Origin: Membranipora membranacea
Lineage: Eukaryota > Bryozoa > Gymnolaemata > Cheilostomatida > Membraniporidae
Length of the DNA: 64,000 nucleotides
Direction of reading: 5' to 3'
NCBI GenBank assembly: GCA_914767715.1
Contig: OU612070.1
Span: forward strand, 18,092,025-18,156,024
A program made the position numbers and the translations under genes. Each line of letters starts with the position of its first letter. The stretch's first letter is position 1. The notes beneath the pieces were generated by a model. It did not search any database. It saw nothing but the letters and a program-made list of their open reading frames with translations, and was not told the origin of the DNA. Shown piece after piece: positions 49,900-59,992 of the stretch.

Positions 49900-52800
49900 A
49901 ACTTCGCCAATTTTTATCCGATTGTCCCGATATTTGCGTCAAAAGACTCGCAGCGAAAAGCTGAGTTTGAATAAGTGTTTCAGTTTGAAATTTGAAAGTT
50001 TTTTCAAAATCCGCATTTTTTTCACAAAGATGCTCAATTCAGTGAGATAAACACTTTTGCGCGTTTTCGCGAGTTTTTTCGCTATCATTTCGCCATTTTT
50101 TGTCCGATTGTCCCGATATTTGCGGCAAAAGACTCGCAGCGAAACGCTGAGTCTGAATAAGTGTTTCAGTTTGAAATTTGAAAGTTTTTTCAAAATGCGC
50201 ATTTTTTTCACCAAGATGCTCAACTCAGTGAGATAAACACTTTCGCGCGTTTTCGCGACTTTTTTCGCTATAACTTCGCCAATTTTTGTCCGATCGTCCC
50301 GATATTTGCGCCATTAGACTCGCAGCGAGAAACTGAGTCAGAATAAGTGTTTCAATCTGAAATTTTAAAGTTTTTTCAAAATCCGCATTTTTTTCACCAA
50401 GATGCTCACCTCAGTGAGATAAACACTTTCGCGCGTTTTCGCGACTTTTTTCGCTATAACTTCGCCAATTTTTGTCCGATCGTCCCGATATTTGCGGCAT
50501 TAGACTCGCAGCGAGAAACTGAGTCAGAATAAGTGTTTCAATCTGAAATTTGAAAGTTTTTTCAAAATCCGCATTTTTTTCACCAAGATGCTCAACTCAG
50601 TGAGATAAACACTTTCGCGCGTTTTCGCGACTTTTTTCGCTATAACTTCGCCAATTTTTGTCCGATCGTCCCGATATTTGCGCCATTAGACTCGCAGCGA
50701 GAAACTGAGTCAGAATAAGTGTTTCAATCTGAAATTTGAAAGTTTTTTCAAAATGCGCATTTTTTTCACCAAGATGCTCAACTCAGTGAGATAAACACTT
50801 TCGTCCGTTTTAGCGACGTTTTTCGCTATAACTTCGCCAATTTTTGTCCGATCGTCCCGATATTTGCGGCATTAGACTCGCAGCGAGAAACTGAGTCAGA
50901 ATAAGTGTTTCAATCTGAAATTTGAAAGTTTTTTCAAAATGCGCATTTTTTTCACCAAGATGCTCAACTCAGTGAGATAAACACTTTCGTCCGTTTTAGC
51001 AACTTTTTTCGCTATAACTTCGCCAATTTTTGTCCGATCGTCCCGATATTTGCGGCATTAGACTCGCAGCGAGAAACTGAGTCAGAATAAGTGTTTCAAT
51101 CTGAAATTTGAAAGTTTTTTCAAAATGCGCATTTTTTTCACCAAGATGCTCAACTCAGTGAGATAAACACTTTCGTCCGTTTTAGCGACTTTTTTCGCTA
51201 TAACTTCGCCAATTCTTGTCCGATCGTTCCGGTATTTGCGGCATTAGACCCGCAGCGAGAAACTGAGTCAGAATAAGTGTTTCAATCTGAAATTTGCAAG
51301 TTTTTTCAAAATGCGCATTTTTTCACCAAGATGCTCAACTCAGTGAGATAAACACTTTCGCCCGTTTTAGCGACGTTTTTGGCTATAACTTCGCCAATTC
51401 TTGTCCGATCGTCCCGATATTTGTGGCATTGGACTCGCAGCGAGAAACTGAGTCAGAATAAGTGTTTCAATCTGAAATTTGAAAGTTTTTTCAAAATGCG
51501 CATTTTTTTCACCAAGATGCTCAACTCAGTGAGATAAACACTTTCGTCCGTTTTAGCGACGTTTTTCGCTATAACTTCGCCAATTCTTGTCCGATCGTCC
51601 CGATATTTGCGCCATTAGACTCGCAGCGAGAAACTGAGTCAGAATAAGTGTTTCAATCTGAAATTTGAAAGTTTTTTCAAAATGCGCATTTTTTTCACCA
51701 AGATGCTCAACTCAGTGAGATAAACACTTTCGCGCGTTTTCGCGACTTTTTTCGCTATAACTTCGCCAATTTTTGTCCGATCGTCCCGATATTTGCGGCA
51801 TTAGACTCGCAGCGAGAAACTGAGTCAGAGTAAGTGTTTCAATCTGAAATTTGAAAGTTTTTTCAAAATGCGCATTTTTTTCACCAAGATGCTCAACTCA
51901 GTGAGATAAACACTTTCGTCCGTTTTAGCGACGTTTTTTGCTATAACTTCGCCAATTCTTGTCCGATCGTCCCGATATTTGCGGCATTAGACTCGCAGCG
52001 AGAAACTGAGTCAGAATAAGTGTTTCAATCTGAAATTTGAAAGTTTTTTCAAAATGCGCATTTTTTTCACCAAGATGCTCAACTCAGTGAGATAAACACT
52101 TTCGTCCGTTTTAGCGACGTTTTTCGCTATAACTTCGCCAATTCTTGTCCGATCGTCCCGATATTTGCGGCATTAGACTCGCAGCGAGAAACTGAGTCAG
52201 AATAAGTGTTTCAATCTGAAATTTGAAAGTTTTTTCAAAATGCGCATTTTTTTCACCAAGATGCTCAACTCAGTGAGATAAACACTTTCGTCCGTTTTAG
52301 CGACGTTTTTCGCTATAACTTCGCCAATTCTTGTCCGATCGTCCCGATATTTGCGGCATTAGACTCGCAGCGAGAAACTGAGTCAGAATAAGTGTTTCAA
52401 TCTGAAATTTGAAAGTTTTTTCAAAATGCGCATTTTTTTCACCAAGATGCTCAACTCAGTGAGATAAACACTTTCGTCCGTTTTAGCAACTTTTTTCGCT
52501 ATAACTTCGCCAATTTTTGTCCGATCGTCCCGATATTTGCGGCATTAGACTCGCAGCGAGAAACTGAGTCAGAATAAGTGTTTCAATCTGAAATTTGAAA
52601 GTTTTTTCAAAATGCGCATTTTTTTCACCAAGATGCTCAACTCAGTGAGATAAACACTTTCGTCCGTTTTAGCGACTTTTTTCGCTATAACTTCGCCAAT
52701 TCTTGTCCGATCGTCCCGATATTTGCGGCATTAGACTCGCAGCGAGAAACTGAGTCAGAATAAGTGTTTCAATCTGAAATTTGAAAGTTTTTTCAAAATG

Positions 52801-53720
52801 CGCATTTTTTTCACCAAGATGCTCAACTCAGTGAGATAAACACTTTCGTCCGTTTTAGCGACGTTTTTCGCTATAACTTCGCCAATTTTTATCCGATTGT
52901 CCCGATATTTGCGGCAAAAGACTCGCAGCGAAAAGCTGAGTTTGAATAAGTGTTTCAGTTTGAAATTTGAAAGTTTTTTCAAAATCCGCATTTTTTTCAC
53001 AAAGATGCTCAATTCAGTGAGATAAACACTTTTGCGCGTTTTCGCGAGTTTTTTCGCTATCATTTCGCCATTTTTTGTCCGATTGTCCCGATATTTGCGG
53101 CAAAAGACTCGCAGCGAAACGCTGAGTTTGAATAAGTGTTTCAGTTTGAAATTTGAAAGTTTTTTCAAAATGCGCATTTTTTTCACCAAGATGCTCAACT
53201 CAGTGAGATAAACACTTTCGCGCGTTTTCGCGACTTTTTTCGCTATAACTTCGCCAATTTTTGTCCGATCGTCCCGATATTTGCGCCATTAGACTCGCAG
53301 CGAGAAACTGAGTCAGAATAAGTGTTTCAATCTGAAATTTTAAAGTTTTTTCAAAATCCGCATTTTTTTCACCAAGATGCTCACCTCAGTGAGATAAACA
53401 CTTTCGCGCGTTTTCGCGACTTTTTTCGCTATAACTTCGCCAATTTTTGTCCGATCGTCCCGATATTTGCGGCATTAGACTCGCAGCGAGAAACTGAGTC
53501 AGAATAAGTGTTTCAATCTGAAATTTGAAAGTTTTTTCAAAATCCGCATTTTTTTCACCAAGATGCTCAACTCAGTGAGATAAACACTTTCGCGCGTTTT
53601 CGCGACTTTTTTCGCTATAACTTCGCCAATTTTTGTCCGATCGTCCCGATATTTGCGCCATTAGACTCGCAGCGAGAAACTGAGTCAGAATAAGTGTTTC
53701 AATCTGAAATTTGAAAGTTT
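49900..53720. repeat. 16-monomer duplication containing diverged monomers
   Basis: The group of old-type units at about 49.90-50.75 kb recurs at 52.87-53.72 kb with a spacing of 2,975 bp, close to 16 x 186. Shared marks are gcaaaagactcgcagcg, tgtttcagtttg, gctatcatttcgcc, aattttaaag and gatgctcacctcag. A third partial copy begins near 53820. Confidence 0.8.
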
Positions 53721-54407
53721 TTTCAAAATGCGCATTTTTTTCACCAAGATGCTCAACTCAGTGAGATAAACACTTTCGTCCGTTTTAGCGACGTTTTTCG
53801 CTATAACTTCGCCAATTTTTATCCGATTGTCCCGATATTTGCGGCAAAAGACTCGCAGCGAAAAGCTGAGTTTGAATAAGTGTTTCAGTTTGAAATTTGA
53901 AAGTTTTTTCAAAATCCGCATTTTTTTCACCAAGATGCTCAACTCAGTGAGATAAACACTTTCGGGCGTCTTAACGACTTTTTCCGCTATAACTTCGCCA
54001 ATTTTTGTCCGATCATCCCGATATTTGTGCCATTAGACTCGCAGCGAAAAGCTGAGTCTGAATAAGTGTTTCAAATTGAAATTTTTAAGTTGTCCCAAAA
54101 TCACACTTTTTTCACCAAGATGCTCAACTCAGTCAGATAACACTTTCGGGCGTCTTAACGACATTTTTCGCTATAACTTCGCCAATTTTTGTCCGATTGT
54201 CCAGATATTGGCGCCAAAAGATTCGCAGCGCAAAGCTGAGTCTGAATATGTGTTTCATTTTGAAATGTGAAAGTTTTTTAAAAATCGCATTTTCTTTCAT
54301 CAAGATGCTCAACTCAGTGAGATAAACACTTTCGCGCGTCTCAACGACATCTTTTGCTATAACTTCACCAATTTTTGTCTGATTGTCCCGATATTGGCGC
54401 CAAAAGT

Positions 54408-55462
54408 GGGGTTTCTAACTGATCAAAGTTGCCCCAAACAGCCAGGTTCTCAACAGCTAAGGTTTCCTACCTGGGTACAGAGGGTAACAATTAGAATGGT
54501 ACGGTCAAGTCATAATGGCAGCTACATACGTCAAAGGGACAGATTAGCACCACAACCTACAGAGATTGGACACGTCTGCTTTAGAATGACGGGGCATTTG
54601 AAAACAGCCTTAATTTTAAAGTTGAAATGACAGTCTGGAAGTGGATAAGAAATGGTTATTATTATGGCATTTCCGGTGACAGCCAGAACGGTCACTGTCA
54701 TGACCTGATACATGACAGGTGATGGCTGTTACACCTCCCCTATTTAGATATCTTATCGGTTCTCCAGATTTTTGTTGTCTTCTATTGTTTGTATGTAGGG
54801 TAATCTGTATCTGTGTTGCTGAAGTGTTTCCTTGTTGAATCTGTTGTGTACCTCCACTTTTATTTTAGTTTCTCTTGACATTTTGACTCTGTACTGCTTC
54901 TACAGCCGGCTCTTCCCACCGAACGGACACGGTGTTCCAGACAGTAGCTTCGAGTATCTCGATGATTAATATAGATCTATTTTAATTATATCTGTTTATC
55001 TATCTGTTGCTTTGTGTTTGTCTTTTTTAATAATTATTTCATAGCTTTTCTTGCCTCGATAGTTTTCGTCAATGTCTAGATAGGTGTGGAGATCCCTCAC
55101 ATTGTGACAAATTATCATGTTGTCAAGCAGTTGGCCCTACTCTGCAGAGGAATCCACCAGACTGCAGGACCACAGGACATCCGCCAGCCTTCTTTTGGCG
55201 TTTTAGAATCCTTCGGCATCTTCCTGTCCGATATTTGAATATGCTGTTTAATGAAATGTCAGCTCTGTGGTTGCTTAGAGTTTTCGACAGCAAATAAAAT
55301 TTCAAGTACGTTTAGTTATCAACACCTACTTATTCATAGATGAAAGCAAGGGATACCATAGTCAATTCTTCTCTCTCCATTTTCACTATGAAGGCAGTTA
55401 ACATTGTCTTGGCTAGACTATAGTCTCCTTAGCTGTAAGGTTTCCAACTCTATTCTCCATGA
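54408..55462. other. non-coding flank right of array C
   Basis: No gene is recognised. A ctgtcatg/catgacag inverted pair lies at 54695-54718. Short frames on both strands show no motif. Confidence 0.5.
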
Positions 55463-55753
55463 TGTCAGAAACTTGCATTGAGGATAATTTACCCAGAGGT
55501 TGAAAATTACGAGGAACGCTTACTAGCCGCCTCACTCCCTCTGCTCAACGAACTACTAAAGCTGAACTGCCACAATTATATACAGCAAATTGTGGAAAGT
55601 ACCGATCATCCGCTCAGACCACAGCTTGCCATACGAGATCAAAACATCAGACACTCATCGAGAAGATCAGATAAGTGTGTGTATATACAGAAATGTAGGA
55701 CAGAGAAGAGGAATTGTGCCATCTTAGTGAACCATAGATACAATGACTTTTAA
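55463..55753 (+). pseudogene. LINE ORF2 C-terminal fragment
   Basis: A plus-strand frame from just after the TGA at 55460 to the TAA at 55751-55753 has the hallmark tail of non-LTR retrotransposon ORF2. It opens QKLALRIIYPEVENYEERL, has a leucine-rich middle (LPLLNELLKLNC), and near the end has a CRTEKRN motif and hRYN-like residues. In complete elements this tail follows the reverse transcriptase and precedes the 3' UTR. No RT is found upstream, so this is a 5'-truncated copy. The frame has no ATG start. It most resembles the CR1/L2/Jockey-like branches, but that is by pattern only. An A-rich tract (attaaaacaaacaaaacaaa, about 55880) downstream may be its 3' tail. Confidence 0.65.
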
Positions 55754-56599
55754 TTTTTCTATATTATGATTGTTTTTACCTCAGAACCAGTTTTTACAGT
55801 TTTTACAGTTTTACATTTTTATTTACCAAGGGGCCTTTTTTGTCTGTTATTGTAAGCATTCTCGGATGAGAAGTTTTAAAATTAAAACAAACAAAACAAA
55901 CAAACATTTCTGTCCTCATCTCAATTCACCAGCCTTCCATTCACTAGCTTTCCACTCACCATCTTTGTCTGATTTTCTGCTGCGGCTTCCTTCTCTCGCT
56001 TGCAGGCTATCGGTTCCCCTTCCTCCAACACCACCCCCCACAGCCTGCCCAGGCAACATATATGTCCTGTTTTGTGTGTAGATGAATAATCATAGGCCTA
56101 AACATTTTCTGATCTCAAAGTTGTCTTGTTGTAATTTAATTTTGTGTCTAGAGTATGTTTTCCTGAGGGTGATCTCAATTAGGGACTCATCCGCTATTTG
56201 TCTGGACTCCTGCGGATATAATGTGGATAAACCCTGGTAAGGAGTTAAAAGTTGTAGTGATTATTTGTCTTAATTGATCGCTGTGATAATGTAATGGATG
56301 TTTGTCTCTAAAAAAAAGTTTTAGAGCTAGGTGGAATTCAAAAGGAAGACAGGTGCCATCAAATGCAAAATTTCAAAACCAACAATACAGGTGAAATGAC
56401 CAGCAAGGCGAGGAAAAGGAATCAGACCAAGAGATGTATGTTAATCTCTTTTATGGATTAGATGATAAGGAATGTGGTTGAAATTTACTATGAGGCGGAA
56501 AGCCCAATGTCTATTGGAAGAATTTTTTATCTTTCTGCACGTTGTATGGATACAAATTGCGTCCTATCTGATAGGAAAGATTTTATGAGAGAGTAGAGT
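55754..56599. other. non-coding, probable LINE 3' region and unassigned DNA
   Basis: The first 160 bp may be the 3' untranslated tail of the plus-strand LINE fragment. The remainder shows no recognised feature; a plus-strand frame of 103 codons at 55770-56081 is low-complexity and not called. Confidence 0.45.
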
Positions 56600-57091
56600 T
56601 TGCCCGTTAGACCGTACATTGTCAACTTTTTGAAACTTTTTGAAATCCAAAAACATCATTGGAACAAAATTGCCATCTGATCTTGCTGACAAACAGTCAG
56701 AAATGAGTTTGTGTAGGGAATCAACACAGGAATAACCGTCTCAAATCCACATTGTAATTTGTGAAGAAGCTTGTTTGTGGTGAGATATTTTCGAATCTGG
56801 GAATTTACGTCTTTCTCAAAAATCTTAGATAGCACAGGAAGTACTGATATAGGGCCTATAATTAGATGGATATGTGATATCTCCACCCTTATGAAAACGA
56901 GTTACTCTAGCGGTTTTCCATTGCGAAGAAAATACACCCTCTATTAATGCTCTATTGTCAGTTACAATGTCGCATATGTAAGGCCATGTTTTCTTCAAAA
57001 CCTTAACAGATATACCATCATGACCAGTTGCCTTATCGTCAGAAGTGTTTTTTAGATATTTGAAACAAATTTCTGGAGTAAAGCGTGTCAA
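56600..57091 (-). pseudogene. non-LTR reverse transcriptase fragment, frameshifted
   Basis: The minus-strand frame at 57091-56825 contains DDKATGHDGISVKVLKK and WKTARVTRFHKGGD...NYRP, the conserved start of LINE-type reverse transcriptase. The match continues in another frame at 56886-56656 with ISVLPVLSKIFEK, a yL..nkLL segment and QCGF. A degenerate catalytic-A-like LDFKK lies near 56645. So the RT domain is present only up to its first catalytic block, with at least one frameshift at NYRP-IS. It is in the opposite orientation to the LINE tail at 55463 and therefore a different insertion. Confidence 0.75.
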
Positions 57092-57830
57092 TTGAGAAAA
57101 AAAAATTGATTGTCACTGTTTAATCATGTCATATTCATGGGAATCAGGAATGTCTTCGGTTATGGATTTTGCAATTGATGTATAGTGTCTGTCCAATTCA
57201 TCAGGGGATAAACCCCCAATATTGACCTTCGTTGGAATTTTAGTTTGATTGATTCCTAAAGCTTCCCAAACAGGTTTGGTGTCATTTTTGTTCTTTTTAA
57301 TTATATCGAAATAACCGATTTCTTCTTCTTCTTAATCAAATTTGTAATTGGAATTTTGTATTCTTCCCATTTGCCCTCTCTCTCTTCAATATATCACGCA
57401 TGTTTGATTTTAGCTCAACATCTAACCATTTGGGCAGTTGAGCAGTTTTTACAAATCTATTGATGAGTTTTGAGTAGTGGACAAGGAAAATATCTTTGTC
57501 CTTGATTCCATTGACTAGTATGATGGATGTTGTATTGTAGAAGTTCGCAGTGTATAGATTTTTTCCCCTTCTTTTTGGTTTTAACTATGACCACTACAGC
57601 AACAACAGTTGTTTTAGTTTGGTCATGGTTGGTTTGTAAAGAGGTGTAAAGGCCTTGATCTTTTAATGAAGACTGAAATTTTGCCTTGACAACCTCGTAC
57701 GTTGCAGAATTGCATACAATTACAATTTGGATGTTGTCAAGGGTACCTTTGATTTCGATGTTATTGCCTTGTGTTGTCGAATCCAGCTTTTTTTGTAGCG
57801 CTCTGAGCTTGTCTAAATAATAAGGCATTT
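57092..57830 (-). pseudogene. upstream part of the minus-strand LINE: ORF1-like stretch and endonuclease-RT linker
   Basis: A 123-codon minus-strand frame (57828-57457) is followed in another frame by TTSIILVNGIKDKDIF, and then by QLPKWLDVELKSNMRD and a yfdiikKNKND-type segment. The PKWL...R pattern is the usual linker ahead of LINE RT, and it leads directly into the RT fragment. No endonuclease signature was found, so this copy seems internally deleted, with an ORF1-like region abutting the linker. The identity of the first 90 residues is uncertain. Stops and frameshifts show it is dead. Confidence 0.5.
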
Positions 57831-59021
57831 CATTTTTGTTTTCTTAATGATCGTCATCTTGGTGATCATCTCGCTTCCGCTTTTTGGAGCTTAGATATCT
57901 TTCTTCCATGTGATATCCAGTAATTATTGACAATTTTTAATCAAGAGAGAGAGGATTTTTCACAAGCAGCTTGTTAGCACGATGACACACACATATCAGC
58001 ATTATGCACTGTATAAGCATTTTGCAAGCAAATTTCACCTACCCATTACATGCATGTATGGTCAAATTACAATTTTGAGAAGACTTCAGCTGGATGCGCC
58101 ATGAAGTGAACTAATGAGACTATCAGGTTCTCTCCAGCCTGAGGATCATTTCTATTCTATTCTGCATTTTAAACTCCTGATGTTACGGTATGAAGAAGGT
58201 AAATATAGCTGTGAATGGAATAACAATCTATGTACCTGTTGCTAGTCTTGCCAGTAGATTACTCAAAGTTAAAACAGCCATTTAATTAAATGAGTTTGGT
58301 ATAATTAGATGGTCCCAGTTTCCACACATTGGCCGTCCATTGTGTGATAATGCACCATTCATTACACAAAGCCAAAGATGTTTGAAATTAAATTTTGTGC
58401 CGAAAAAAGAACACATCGATTGTGTACATTGACACCGACAACTGCACATTTTTGACGCATCCCATTATAAACACTTGCCATGTTTACTTATGACATATTT
58501 ACTTTTCTCTGTGCAAGTAAAGCCAGTATACCATCATCTTTTGTGGTTGAATACAGGATTTTCCTTTAGGTTTAGATGAGAACGGAAAATATGCTCTCAA
58601 GACTTCCAATTCATTCTACTATCAGGTACAAAGTGTGATGGCTGCCACTGAGCTTCAGAATGCAGCATATGTTAATAAGCATTTCTTTCTTACCATATTA
58701 TACCAAAGCTCAGACGCATTTACTATCAAGCTTTACTGCCAGAATTGGCTTACCCACCGATGTCTATTTCTTGTGCTCGACCATAATATGTTGAGTGGCA
58801 CCATAAGTAGATTTTTTTCATACGTGCAATCAAGCACCGCTGCTTGATTTTCATGACTCCTTATTTCAGCTTCTTTTCAGTGTTATTTCTGTCATTCCTT
58901 GGTATGCTTAAATTTTTTCTAACACGTTGCATGGCACCTTTCCCCACATCATCTCAACTCTACCAGAAGATAAATTGTACTTGGCTGCAACCTTGAACCT
59001 CAATAGTCTTCTTCAATCATG
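57831..59021. other. non-coding DNA between LINE remnant and Gypsy element
   Basis: No gene, RNA or clear repeat. A plus-strand frame of 70 codons at 58635-58847 has no recognisable motif. Confidence 0.5.
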
Positions 59022-59026
59022 CTGTT

Positions 59027-59198
59027 TGTTTATGTTGTTTGTTGTGAGTGGTTAGGTTGTTAGTTTTTATGTGAGTTTAATTATGGTATATGAACTTGAG
59101 GCCGCAGTGTACATCTATAAAACAGAAAAACAAGGTTTTGAGTTATGGTGGATGAAACACTAGACCAAACAAACATAATGGGATGTAAAACATAAACA
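59027..59198 (-). repeat. 3' LTR of the Gypsy element
   Basis: 172 bp with TGTTTATG...CATAAACA termini. It differs from the other LTR at two sites (ggttgttag versus ggtttttag; atgggatg versus atgagatg). Confidence 0.95.
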
Positions 59199-59210
59199 TC
59201 CCCTTTACAA
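59199..59210 (-). promoter_or_regulatory. polypurine tract of the Gypsy element
   Basis: On the minus strand ttgtaaagggga directly abuts the 3' LTR, the expected place and composition for the plus-strand primer of reverse transcription. Confidence 0.8.
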
Positions 59211-59521
59211 TAAAATAAAACATAATGGTGAACGAATATAGGCCAGAAAAACTTGGTTACACAAGTTTATGCTATAATAGGCAACTACGCACAGAAAACA
59301 TAATGTCTGGGTGTTTACAGGCTGTTATATAATATGCACATACATAAGAATTATATGCAGCAGAATCTCTGTTACGTCAAATGAAATATGTAATCGAACA
59401 TGAAATAAAAGAAACTAGCACTGTCCATGTCATGGTAAAATGCGGTAAACACAAGGTATTCAACTGAAAAGTTTCAAGTATGATTGCTATTATGCATGAG
59501 GGTATATGTCTCTATCGCTCA

Positions 59522-59983
59522 TCATTTCATGTCATAGTTTTGATATTTCACTGGTAATCTCCTGCTCGCACGACTGGCATTTCTCCTTGCTGCTTGGGCT
59601 GGCTGTGGTGTCTCAGGTGTAGACATATTTCTCTCAGGTACATCTCTGCTTGATGCGTCTTGTTCAGGTGCAACAATGGTATCAGGAACGAGAGTATCAG
59701 GAACAATAGTGTCTGGAACAATAGGATCAGGAACAGAGACTGTCTCGGAAACAGGGATAGCTGTGCTGAACGCGTCAACTCCTCTAGTGCTGGGACCATT
59801 TAAGCTCAGTGGGCCACTTCTTAGGTCTACCCGATTCCGTCTCACAATGTTTCCTGTTTTTTTGTTCAGGACAGTATAAGATCTATCTGATAGTTGCTCC
59901 ACTACTTTCCCACTCATCCATTTTCCTTTCGAGGCACTGAAGTCTCTCAGCAGGACAGGTGAGCCAATGATTAGTGAATCCAT
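59522..59983 (-). pseudogene. pol: Gypsy integrase C-terminal domain and tail
   Basis: This 153-codon frame is in the same reading frame as the RT-integrase frame upstream and is separated from it by a TGA at 59993-59995 and three codons. Its start (GSPVLLRDFSASKGKW, then SYTV) matches the small beta-barrel C-terminal region of Gypsy integrases that binds DNA. The distal part is low-complexity with repeated VPDT units at about residues 85-102 and an Arg/Ala-rich end. In the living element this would be the end of pol. The internal ATG at 59983 is probably not a real start. No chromodomain is visible. Confidence 0.8.
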
Positions 59984-59992
59984 ATCTTTGGC

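Larger units (their letters stand above)
36833..54407. repeat. satellite array C, 186-bp monomer, second subfamily, about 94 copies
   Basis: The monomer length is the same, but typical units carry cgtccgttttagcgacg, aattcttgtccg and ggcattagac. A second type within the array carries cgcgcgttttcgcgac and aatttttgtccg and is interspersed every four to five units in the left part. From about 53.8 kb to 54407 the units become strongly diverged (gcgtcttaacgac, ggcgccaaaag), the usual appearance of an array edge. Similar old-type units recur as islands near 49.9-50.15 and 52.86-53.11 kb. Some minus-strand frames run across two or more monomers here only because the diverged units lost their stop codons. 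Confidence 0.97.

Noticed and set aside
13857-54270. 61-62-codon frames repeated through the satellite arrays
   Set aside because: Each is one monomer read in a frame with one stop per 186 bp. The same applies to the longer frames in diverged units.
7096-54407. CRISPR array
   Set aside because: The 186-bp units are contiguous without unique spacers, and the context is eukaryotic.
7096-54407. CENP-B box in the 186-bp monomer
   Set aside because: No match to the TTCG....A..CGGGA pattern was found on either strand; a centromeric role remains untested.
56318-56330. gttttagagcta, identical to the start of a Cas9 guide repeat
   Set aside because: It occurs once, with no repeat-spacer pattern and no cas gene; a chance 12-base match.
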